From assembly GCA_023245215.1 (NCBI GenBank), contig JAHFKS010000005.1:1-47801 (forward strand): 47,801 nucleotides of DNA. Direction: 5' to 3'. The stretch is from Candidatus Microgenomates bacterium (lineage in GTDB: Bacteria > Patescibacteriota > Microgenomatia > UBA1406 > GWC2-37-13). This document shows positions 28,833 through 36,702 of the stretch, piece by piece (position 1 is the stretch's first letter; every line of letters begins with the position of its first letter). The notes under the pieces are model-generated. The model searched no databases. It was not told the origin of the DNA and was given only the letters and a program-made list of their open reading frames with translations. The translations under genes were made by a program, and so were the position numbers.

Positions 28833-28849
28833 TTGTCTATAGACTATAA
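28833..28849 (-). promoter_or_regulatory. XRE-gene promoter -10 plus putative operator (TTATAGTCTATAGACAA on minus strand)
   Basis: Perfect 10-bp palindrome GTCTATAGAC (28835-28844) overlapping -10 TATAGT; matches the dprA upstream motif 16/17. Confidence 0.6.
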
Positions 28850-28892
28850 CCAACTAAAGTACATAGATAGGGCTTGGGAGTAGGAAAAAAGT

Positions 28893-29330
28893 TTATTTAT
28901 CTAGTTTTTCTATTCTGCGCAGGTATTTTTTCTCGGTTTTGGGAGAGGACGCCAAAAAAGTATCGACGATTTTTTTGGCGGTTTCAATATCGGTGTAGTC
29001 GCTGGCCAGAGACAAAACATTTGCGTGGTCGTTTTCCCGGATGTGAGCGGCCTGGTTTTCATTCATGGCGATTCCTGCCCTAATACCTTTAAAGCGGTTG
29101 GTGGCGATAGTGACGCCGCAACCCGACCCGCAGATGACAATTCCCAGGTAATTCTCCGAATTCTGCAGGACAGCCTGGGCGACTTTTTGGGAAAAATCAG
29201 GGTAGTCGTCTTCGCCATTGTATTCATAAGCGCCTAAGTCTTCGATGCGGATATTTTTTTCGTGAAGATATTCGATAATGGCGTTTTTCAGCTCAAATCC
29301 TCGGTGGTCGGCACCGATGAAGATATTCAT
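28893..29330 (-). CDS. rpiB: Ribose 5-phosphate isomerase B
   Basis: MNIFIGADHRGFELKNAIIEYL...IVICGSGCGVTIATNRFKGIRAGIAMNE; start set at MNIFIGADHRG rather than 29378. Confidence 0.93.
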   Translation of the reverse strand: MNIFIGADHRGFELKNAIIEYLHEKNIRIEDLGAYEYNGEDDYPDFSQKVAQAVLQNSENYLGIVICGSGCGVTIATNRFKGIRAGIAMNENQAAHIRENDHANVLSLASDYTDIETAKKIVDTFLASSPKTEKKYLRRIEKLDK

Positions 29331-29357
29331 ATTATAAATATACCATATAATAGACCT

Positions 29358-30212
29358 ATGTTTGACACTCACTGTCATCTGAATTTTCAGGCTTTTGAAG
29401 GAAAGTTAGAGACGATTATTAAAGACGCGGAAGCAGTAGATGTTAATCAGATTGTTGTTCCCGGAACTGATTTGGAGACGTCGAAAAAAGCAGTGGAAAT
29501 AGCGGAAAAGTTTAAAGGGGTTTACGCAGCAGTGGGAATTCACCCGCATCATGTATTTGAGATTTATTCCAAAAGCTCGGTATCGAAATTTTTTAACTCC
29601 AGTGGGTCCCCTAGCCGTCTTCGACGGCAGACATCCCAAGTCGTAAAAAATTTAACACCTTCGCTTTTGTCAAAAAAAACCGTTGCTGTTGGTGAAGTTG
29701 GCCTTGATAGACATTATTATCAAAAAACAAAACACGAGGATTATAAAGTCGATGAGGAGTTTGTTGAATTGCAAAAGGAATTCTTAAAAGAACAGATTAA
29801 GCTGGCGGTAAAGCATGGTAAAAGCTTAATCCTCCATAATAGGGAAGCAAAACATGACATGCTGAAATTATTAAATGAGGTTTGGGACAAGAGATTAGAA
29901 GGTCGGGCGGTTTTCCACTGCTGCGAGCCGGATGAAGAGCTTTTGGAATTTGCCAAAGCTCACAAGATGTTTATCGGCGTTGACGGCGACGTAGTTTACT
30001 GGCAGGAGAAACAGGGTTTTATTAAAAAAGTTCCTCTGGAAATGCTCGTTTTTGAAACTGATTCACCTTATCTTTCTCCGTTGAGGAAGTTTCCCAACGA
30101 GCCGAAAAATATCAAAGTGATTGCCGAGTTTATTTCTGAATTAAAAAAGGTTTCTTTAAAGGAAGTTGAGGAAAAAACTACAGAAAATGCTAGAAAGTTA
30201 TTTAATATTTGA
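29358..30212 (+). CDS. tatD: TatD-family DNase/hydrolase with an in-frame insertion
   Basis: MFDTHCHLNFQAF...YAAVGIHPHH...VAVGEVGLDRHYY...LILHNREA...VFHCC...VFETDSPYLSP; start set at 29358. Confidence 0.92.
   Translation: MFDTHCHLNFQAFEGKLETIIKDAEAVDVNQIVVPGTDLETSKKAVEIAEKFKGVYAAVGIHPHHVFEIYSKSSVSKFFNSSGSPSRLRRQTSQVVKNLTPSLLSKKTVAVGEVGLDRHYYQKTKHEDYKVDEEFVELQKEFLKEQIKLAVKHGKSLILHNREAKHDMLKLLNEVWDKRLEGRAVFHCCEPDEELLEFAKAHKMFIGVDGDVVYWQEKQGFIKKVPLEMLVFETDSPYLSPLRKFPNEPKNIKVIAEFISELKKVSLKEVEEKTTENARKLFNI
29577..29654 (+). repeat. Hairpin-forming dispersed element, copy A (inside tatD)
   Basis: tcggtatcgAAATTTTTTA...agtgggtcccctaGCCGTCttcGACGGCagacatcccaag...TAAAAAATTT; matches copy B at 47440-47510. 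Confidence 0.8.
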
Positions 30213-31220
30213 CAAAAACTCTTTTTTGAATTTTTTTGGAGAAAAGAACTTACTTCTTTGTAAAGCCTTGGAGGAAAAAGCGTTTCTTGTTTTTTTGTTG
30301 AAATAGAGCTCACCGATTTTGTCGGCGATATCATTGGGATTTTCCGGGTCGGCGAATAAGGTATTGCCAGCAGAAATCTCTTTTAAAACAAGAATGTCCG
30401 AAAGAACTGACGGACAACCTTGTGAGGCGGATTCAAGGTATGAAAATCCAAAGCCTTCGTCCCTTGAAGGCAAGACGTTTAGCTTAGCTTGTTGATAAAG
30501 TTTTAACAGGTCGGAGTCGGGTAAAAAACCCTTGAAAATGAAGCGTTTGTCGTCCTTTGTTTCCATTAAAAATTGCTTATATTCTAGTAACCATTTATTA
30601 TTTTGCGAGTCTACGAGTTTTCGAGTTTGCGAACCAAAAACATTGCCGACGAAAACACACGTTACATTAATGATTTTGATGGCTTGAACAAGATTAACAA
30701 GGTTTTTATTCCAGGTGGCGTCGCCGACATAAAGACAAAAATTTTCATTCAAGTCTAAATTTTCAATTTTCAATTTTGAGAACGATTTAGGAAGACATGG
30801 ATAGATGACTTTGATTTTGCCTTCTTCGATATGAAGGATATCTCTAATGTCTTTCTTTGAGGCTTCAGAGTCAGTAATTATCAAGTCATAATTTTTTAAC
30901 GCCTGTGTATTTAAGAATATATTAATGTTTCCTCTGATGCCGGCTGGATAATGGGCAGGATATTTAAGAGGTATAAGGTCATGGATGACGGCAATTTGTT
31001 TTTGGGAAAGGTGTTTAAGAGTAAGAGGGGAGGCAAGGAAGTTAAAAAAAGGATTAATAAAAACAGAATCTTTGGAATTTTTAATACTTTTTAAACTGGA
31101 AGTAAAAGTAAATTCTTCGGCAAAGTTTTCTTTGAGAATCTGCAGGTATCGGCCGACGCCGCGTACGGAACTTAGTTTGTCCGATGCGGTCGGGTCAAAA
31201 ACGAAAACCTTTTTTGCCAT
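30198..31220 (-). CDS. Glycosyltransferase family 4-like
   Basis: VFIGNVFG-like core, FIFKGFLPDSDLLKLYQQAKLNVLPSRDEGFGFSYLESASQGCPSVLSDI. Confidence 0.88.
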   Translation of the reverse strand: MAKKVFVFDPTASDKLSSVRGVGRYLQILKENFAEEFTFTSSLKSIKNSKDSVFINPFFNFLASPLTLKHLSQKQIAVIHDLIPLKYPAHYPAGIRGNINIFLNTQALKNYDLIITDSEASKKDIRDILHIEEGKIKVIYPCLPKSFSKLKIENLDLNENFCLYVGDATWNKNLVNLVQAIKIINVTCVFVGNVFGSQTRKLVDSQNNKWLLEYKQFLMETKDDKRFIFKGFLPDSDLLKLYQQAKLNVLPSRDEGFGFSYLESASQGCPSVLSDILVLKEISAGNTLFADPENPNDIADKIGELYFNKKTRNAFSSKALQRSKFFSPKKFKKEFLSNIK

Positions 31221-31225
31221 GATTT

Positions 31226-31233
31226 ATTATAAT
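31226..31233. promoter_or_regulatory. Palindromic bidirectional -10 element ATTATAAT
   Basis: TATAAT on + (31228-31233) and on - (31226-31231) within the 20-bp spacer between divergent start codons at 31220 and 31241. Confidence 0.65.
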
Positions 31234-31240
31234 ATCTTTT

Positions 31241-32011
31241 ATGAATAAAATTATTCTTACTTTAGACAATGTCGGTGAGCTGGTTAGGGAAAATAGATAC
31301 AAGGTTGTTCCTGAAAAAAAATTCTTAAGCCGTTGTATTGATGGTAGGTATTCCAATAGTGAAGACCTGCCGGCACTGGCATTTCCAGGCGCGGATGTCG
31401 GCGAACTGGCCTTGATTTTTGCCACAGCCAACAGCTATGGATTTGATGTCGATAAAGAAAAAACTCTTAAGTCATTAGTGGAAGTATTTGGGGGAAAAGA
31501 AAATTTCCGCCTCCATACTGATCTGCATGCCGATCCTAAAGTAAAGGCCGGCGGATGCGGTCATTGGAAGCAGATTAATTTGGATATGAAAGCTTATAGC
31601 CTTGAAAGCAAAGATATTGATTTTATCAATAAAAATCTCGGCATCGGCAAACAGGTTGTATTGGAGGGCGAACACATGGAGGGAGCCGTATTAATGATAA
31701 ATGGAAACTGGGGAGTCTATCCGCAGGCCCGTTTGGAAACAGATCAGGGAAAAAGATTAGCGGAGGTTTTTATTTACCACCAGAGTCTAGTTGACGAAAG
31801 GCACCGGGCCCTGGCAAAATTATTAATAAAAAATAAAACAGTTGTTTTTAGAAACGGTGAAGACGAAGAATGGCTTTATAATGCGTTTTCTGATGTTTCG
31901 GAAATTCATTTGATGGAGACGGCGAGAAGGTTGGCAAAAGGGCTGCCGATTTATAAAGTGACATTTAAAGAAAGCGGAGACTTCAGTATTGCACAAGAAG
32001 GAAACGTTTAA
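31241..32011 (+). CDS. Carbonic-anhydrase-like protein (possibly cadmium-carbonic-anhydrase-like)
   Basis: FLSRCIDGRY...FPGADVG...FRLHTDLHADPKVKAGGCGHWKQ: C-x-D-x-R and H...GCGH metal-site-like motifs. Confidence 0.5.
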   Translation: MNKIILTLDNVGELVRENRYKVVPEKKFLSRCIDGRYSNSEDLPALAFPGADVGELALIFATANSYGFDVDKEKTLKSLVEVFGGKENFRLHTDLHADPKVKAGGCGHWKQINLDMKAYSLESKDIDFINKNLGIGKQVVLEGEHMEGAVLMINGNWGVYPQARLETDQGKRLAEVFIYHQSLVDERHRALAKLLIKNKTVVFRNGEDEEWLYNAFSDVSEIHLMETARRLAKGLPIYKVTFKESGDFSIAQEGNV

Positions 32012-32059
32012 TATAATCTAAAAGCTCAATACTGAAATTTTTTCGCTTTAAAAAATCTT

Positions 32060-32602
32060 ATGATACTTGGACCTAAAAAATTACTGCGTTTAGTTAAGAC
32101 AAAAAAGCTGGTGGAAAATCTGGCAGAGAGGGAACTGACGACTCCGGAAGGGGCGGGATTTGATATCAGGTTGGGTGAAATCCACAAGCTCGACGGCGGA
32201 AAAGCCTTCCTCGGAGTCACGCACCGCGAAACTCCAAAAATAAAAACTGTTGCCAAATTTAATCCGAAAAAAACCACTTCATATAAAATCAAACCTGGTG
32301 AATTCTGTCTGATGTCATCGATGGAAACTTTTAACATCCCTTTGGATATTACAGTTAATTTCAAGCCGAGGACGACTACTTTCAGGAGTGGGTTGATAAT
32401 CCGGACGGGTAATGTCGCTCCCGGATACAAGGGGAAAGTTACATTTGCCGCAAAAAATGAGGGAAATATTCCAATAACCATGGAGCTTGGCTGCCGCTTT
32501 GCCCACGCCCAGTTTGAGTGGGTTGACGGCGGAGGGAGCCAATATAAAGGCCAGTGGCAGGGAGGCAGAGTGACGACGAAGAAGAGAGAAAAGCAAATTT
32601 AA
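32060..32602 (+). CDS. dCTP deaminase / dUTPase-superfamily protein
   Basis: GAGFDIRLGEIHKL, RSGLIIRTGNVAPGYKGKVTFAAKNEG, AHAQFEWVDGGGSQYKGQWQGGRV. Confidence 0.75.
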   Translation: MILGPKKLLRLVKTKKLVENLAERELTTPEGAGFDIRLGEIHKLDGGKAFLGVTHRETPKIKTVAKFNPKKTTSYKIKPGEFCLMSSMETFNIPLDITVNFKPRTTTFRSGLIIRTGNVAPGYKGKVTFAAKNEGNIPITMELGCRFAHAQFEWVDGGGSQYKGQWQGGRVTTKKREKQI

Positions 32603-32640
32603 TTTTCAGTTTTCAATTTTCAATTTTCATTGAATTTTCA

Positions 32641-33906
32641 ATGCTTCAAATTAAAACATTTGTTCAGGCGGAGGCTTATTTAAATCTTCATATCCGCCGG
32701 GGGTCAGTGCAGATATTCCAGGGGGAGTTTGGATTGGAAAGGGAGCGTTATTTCTTAGGACTTTTGGGTTCGCCGCAAAACCAATTAAAAGTCACCCATA
32801 TTGCTGGAACAGCTGGAAAAGGCTCAACTTGTTATCTCATAAGCACTCTTTTGTCGGCCCATGGATTTAAAACTGGACTTCATCTATCTCCACATCTCAC
32901 GGACGTGAGAGAAAGATTCCAGATAAATAATAAAATCATCAGCAAAAAAGAGTTCATTTTTTATCTTAATAAAATTATTCCTTTCATTGAAGAAGTAAAG
33001 AAATCAAAGTACGGGGATTTGAGTTACTTTGAACTTTTGGCTGGTTTGGCTTTTCATATCTTTAAAGAAAAAAAAGTCGATTATGCCATAGTCGAAACAG
33101 GTTTAGGCGGATGGTATGATGCGACAAATATTGTCGATAGAATAGATAAAGTTGCAGTTTTGACAAAGATAGGATTTGACCATATGGAGATTTTGGGCAG
33201 CACATTAGGGAAAATTGCTTTTCAAAAAGCCATGATTATCAACGAAAACAGCCAGTCGATTTCCATTGACCAGTCGGATGAAGCAAAGAAAGTAATTACC
33301 AAAGTTGCTAAAGAGAAACACGCGGAAATGAATTTTGTTGATAAGCAAGAAATAAAACTTGCTCTGATTGGTGAATACCAAAAAGAAAACGCTAGCCTGG
33401 CATTAAAAACAGTCGAATTATTAGCCAAAAGAGACCATTTCAAATTAAGCAAAAAAAAGGTCGGCGACGTTTTTAAAAAGGCCCATTTTATCGGACGGTT
33501 TGACGTCAAAAAAATTAATGGTAAAACCGTTGTTTTGGACGGCGCCCACAATCAGCCAAAGATGAAAGCTTTTACAGGAGCTCTAAAAATCCAATATCCG
33601 AAGAAAAAGTTCCATTTTTTGATTGCCTTTAAGAAAGGCAAAGACTATTCGCAAATGCTTAAATATATTGTTCCTTTAGCCTCAAAAATCACTATTACCA
33701 GCTTTTTTAGTGACAATCAGGACTTGATCCATCTTTCAGAAAGACCAAACACCATTGTTTCGAATTTAAACAAAATGGACTTCAAAAATTACCAGATTTT
33801 TAATCAACCGAAAGATGCCTTTGAGTCGGTTTTAAAAAAATCTCAAACGATTATAGTTATTACGGGGTCGTTGTATTTGCTGGGAGAAATTTATAAAATA
33901 ATGTGA
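32641..33906 (+). CDS. folC: Folylpolyglutamate synthase / dihydrofolate synthase
   Basis: VTHIAGTAGKGSTCYLISTLLSAHGFKTGLHLSPHLTDVRERFQIN, VLDGAHNQPKMKAF; start at MLQIKTF (32641). Confidence 0.92.
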   Translation: MLQIKTFVQAEAYLNLHIRRGSVQIFQGEFGLERERYFLGLLGSPQNQLKVTHIAGTAGKGSTCYLISTLLSAHGFKTGLHLSPHLTDVRERFQINNKIISKKEFIFYLNKIIPFIEEVKKSKYGDLSYFELLAGLAFHIFKEKKVDYAIVETGLGGWYDATNIVDRIDKVAVLTKIGFDHMEILGSTLGKIAFQKAMIINENSQSISIDQSDEAKKVITKVAKEKHAEMNFVDKQEIKLALIGEYQKENASLALKTVELLAKRDHFKLSKKKVGDVFKKAHFIGRFDVKKINGKTVVLDGAHNQPKMKAFTGALKIQYPKKKFHFLIAFKKGKDYSQMLKYIVPLASKITITSFFSDNQDLIHLSERPNTIVSNLNKMDFKNYQIFNQPKDAFESVLKKSQTIIVITGSLYLLGEIYKIM

Positions 33907-34877
33907 AAATGAAAAACCATCCTGAATACCAATATTTAGATTTAATGAATGATATCTTAAAGAACGGCGTCCGTAAGGTAGACCGGGGGACGACCGATGC
34001 CTCATACAGCGTCTTTGGCCGGCAGATGAGGTTTGATTTATCTCAGGGTTTTCCCCTTTTGACGACAAAAAAAGTCTACTGGAAGGGTGTTCTTCACGAG
34101 CTTTACTGGTTCTTATCCGGCCAGTCGAATATCAAGTATCTGGTCGATAACAACGTCCATATCTGGGACGATTATCCTTATAGAAGATTCAAGATTTTAG
34201 ATTCAAGATCCAAGATATCTAAGGAAGAGTTTATAGAAAAAATCCGCACGGATAAAGAATTTGCCGATAAATGGGGAAATCTTCCAAGAATCTACGGAGA
34301 ACTTTGGCGGAAGTGGCCCACAAGCAAAAAGGGAAAAACTATTGATCAGTTAAAATGGGCGATTAACGAAATAATTGAGGATCCGGCCTGCCATAATGCT
34401 ATTGTCACTTCCTGGAATCCGGAATATCTTTACACAATGGCTGATTATAAAGACACTTCCCATTTCCCGATTTGTCACAACATGTATCAGCTGAATGTTA
34501 ATAATGGGAAACTTTCCCTCCAACTCTATCAGAGAAGCGCCGATATTTTTTTGGGAGTGCCTTTTAACATCGCGAGCTATGCTTTACTGGCCTTAATCAT
34601 CGCAAAAATTGCCGGTTACAAGTCAGGCGACTTCATCCATACTTTCGGAGACGTCCATATCTATGAAATCCACCTTGATCAGGTAAAAGAACAGCTGAAA
34701 AGAAAACCGCTGTCTTTGCCGAAAGTCAGCTTCAGCCACAATTTTGAAACAATTGAAGGCTTTAGACCGGAATATGTAACCTTGGAAAATTATCAATCCC
34801 ATCCTCCGATCAAAGCCGCCTTGAGCGTCACCGGAGGATATTTTGGTAAGAAAAAGAACATTTTTGATGTTAAATAA
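33903..34877 (+). CDS. thyA: Thymidylate synthase (GTG start at 33903 or ATG at 33909)
   Basis: RTTDASYSVFGRQMRFDL-like N-terminus, FPICHNMYQLNVNNGKLSLQLYQRSADIFLGVPFNIASYALL, DVHIYEIHLDQ. Confidence 0.95.
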   Translation: MKMKNHPEYQYLDLMNDILKNGVRKVDRGTTDASYSVFGRQMRFDLSQGFPLLTTKKVYWKGVLHELYWFLSGQSNIKYLVDNNVHIWDDYPYRRFKILDSRSKISKEEFIEKIRTDKEFADKWGNLPRIYGELWRKWPTSKKGKTIDQLKWAINEIIEDPACHNAIVTSWNPEYLYTMADYKDTSHFPICHNMYQLNVNNGKLSLQLYQRSADIFLGVPFNIASYALLALIIAKIAGYKSGDFIHTFGDVHIYEIHLDQVKEQLKRKPLSLPKVSFSHNFETIEGFRPEYVTLENYQSHPPIKAALSVTGGYFGKKKNIFDVK

Positions 34878-34881
34878 AAAC

Positions 34882-35364
34882 ATGATTTCAATAATTGCTG
34901 CAATTGGAAAAAACCGGGAGCTTGGAAAAGACAATAAACTTCTCTGGCACATATCCGAGGATATGAAAAGATTTAAAAATTTGACAACAGGGAACGTTGT
35001 TATTATGGGAAGAAAAACCTACGATTCCATCCCGGAAAAGTTCAGACCTCTTCCCAACAGGGTGAATATTGTCGTCACCCGTGACAGTAATTACCAGCAA
35101 AAAGGAGCCATAGTCTGTCATTCAATAGAAGACAGTTTGGAAAAAGCCAGAGAATTTAATAAGGAAATATTTATTATCGGCGGAGCCAGCATCTATGAAC
35201 AGGGAATAAAATTCGCTGATAAACTTTATCTTACTCTAGTGGATAAAGAATACTCTGATGCCGATGCTTTTTTCCCGGACTATTCAGAGTTCAAAAAAGT
35301 AATTTCAGAAGAAAACCATTCTTCAGGAGAATTTCAATTTAAATTCATTGAAATTGAAAAGTAA
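34882..35364 (+). CDS. folA: Dihydrofolate reductase
   Basis: MISIIAAIGKNRELGKDNKLLWHISEDMKRFKNLTTGNVVIMGRKTYDSIP...IFIIGGASIYEQ; start set at 34882. Confidence 0.95.
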   Translation: MISIIAAIGKNRELGKDNKLLWHISEDMKRFKNLTTGNVVIMGRKTYDSIPEKFRPLPNRVNIVVTRDSNYQQKGAIVCHSIEDSLEKAREFNKEIFIIGGASIYEQGIKFADKLYLTLVDKEYSDADAFFPDYSEFKKVISEENHSSGEFQFKFIEIEK

Positions 35365-35387
35365 TCTGTGATATTCTTAGTCTAAGT

Positions 35388-36197
35388 ATGGATAACTTTA
35401 CTCCACTAAAAACTAAACCAAAAAAGGGCAAAAATAAATTGATGATTTTTTCTACATTATTTTTATTTTTGATTTCAATTTTTTCTATCGGTTATTACTT
35501 GCGGACAGATTTGATTATGTTTATTGGTAGAGCTAATCCTGCGCCACCTAACTGTGGTGATACAAGAAGTTGTAGTTGTGGTCGATCTGAACCGGGAAAC
35601 CGGGCTGGAGCAAACAGACGACCTGGTGATTATAGAAACGAATGTGTATGTGGAGGACATTATTGTGTTGAAAGCGTAGATACTACAAATCGAGGTGGTG
35701 GAGATAATGGTGGAGGAACAACTACTGTAGCAAGTAATCCAACAAATACGCCGACGCCAACAAGTTCTCCCACCCCGACACCGATTGGTGCAACACCTAC
35801 AGAAGCAATAACAACTCCGACAGAAGTGCCGACTGCAGTTCCTACAGAAGTACCTACAGAAGCGCCAACAATAAAACCGACTGAAAAACCAGGCCCGACG
35901 GCAACGCCGATTCCGGTCCTTTGCGGCACCAAGGACTGTGACGACAAGACTAATCCGTGTCGTTCAGGATATATCTGCGTCCAGGCGCACGATGGAAGTA
36001 ATTACTGCACTTCAGCGGATTTTGCCAATGCCTGTAAAGCTAATCCATCATATAACAGCTGCTGCACAGCGCCGGGCGCGCCAACGGCGACACCGACAGG
36101 TGTCACAGCTACACCAGCCGCACCAGTGTCGGGAAGAGCAGCGTGGTGGATGTTTACGATTCCATCGTTTATAATATTGGGGAGTTTGCTTTTATAA
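35388..36197 (+). CDS. Cys-rich secreted/cell-surface protein with TP-rich linkers and C-terminal TM
   Basis: N-terminal TM, CGDTRSCSCGR...CVCGGHYC, TPTPTSSPTPTP / PTEVPTEVPTEAPT repeats, C-terminal hydrophobic segment. Confidence 0.6.
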   Translation: MDNFTPLKTKPKKGKNKLMIFSTLFLFLISIFSIGYYLRTDLIMFIGRANPAPPNCGDTRSCSCGRSEPGNRAGANRRPGDYRNECVCGGHYCVESVDTTNRGGGDNGGGTTTVASNPTNTPTPTSSPTPTPIGATPTEAITTPTEVPTAVPTEVPTEAPTIKPTEKPGPTATPIPVLCGTKDCDDKTNPCRSGYICVQAHDGSNYCTSADFANACKANPSYNSCCTAPGAPTATPTGVTATPAAPVSGRAAWWMFTIPSFIILGSLLL

Positions 36198-36215
36198 ATT
36201 TTCTAAAATACTATT

Positions 36216-36701
36216 ATGGCAAAAGCCAAAACAGACGGAGCTGATGTAAAAGGAGCTTTGTCTAGTCTCGAGTCGACTCTAAAAGTTTATCTGGTGGAAA
36301 AAGCGCCTGCTTTACCCACTCAATGGCGGGAGCTTTTGGTCAAATTTGCTCCTTATTTGGCTATCATCGGCGTTGTCGTCGGGGTTCCGGGTGTCTTAGC
36401 CCTTTTTGGTCTTGGAGCTCTTGTTGTTCCTTTTGGAACTATTGGCGGCATTGTTACCGGTAAGCCATTTTTGGGAGTAGGATATTTATTTAATGTCGTC
36501 TTTTTAGCGCTGATGGTTTTACTTGAAGCGCTGTCAATCCCAGGACTTTTTGGCCGCAAGAGAGCCGGTTGGAATTTTATGTTTTGGGGAACTTTATTGG
36601 GAGCGGTGCAAAATGTCGTCAGTTTTAATATTGGCGGATTGATAATCGGAACTTTACTGTCTCTTTATTTCCTGTTCCAGGTAAAAGAGTACTATAAGTA
36701 A
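36216..36701 (+). CDS. Small multi-TM membrane protein
   Basis: 161 aa, about 4 hydrophobic segments (LAIIGVVVGVPGVLALFGLGALVV etc.). Confidence 0.6.
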   Translation: MAKAKTDGADVKGALSSLESTLKVYLVEKAPALPTQWRELLVKFAPYLAIIGVVVGVPGVLALFGLGALVVPFGTIGGIVTGKPFLGVGYLFNVVFLALMVLLEALSIPGLFGRKRAGWNFMFWGTLLGAVQNVVSFNIGGLIIGTLLSLYFLFQVKEYYK

Positions 36702-36702
36702 G

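Noticed and set aside
35740-35900. Periodic repeat region considered as a CRISPR-like or tandem array
   Set aside because: Short degenerate codon-level repeats encoding PTEVPTEAPT/TPTPTP; no constant repeats with unique spacers.
35660-35947. Minus-strand ORF with GVGVGVxVG repeats
   Set aside because: Reverse translation of the TP-rich linker of the plus-strand surface protein.
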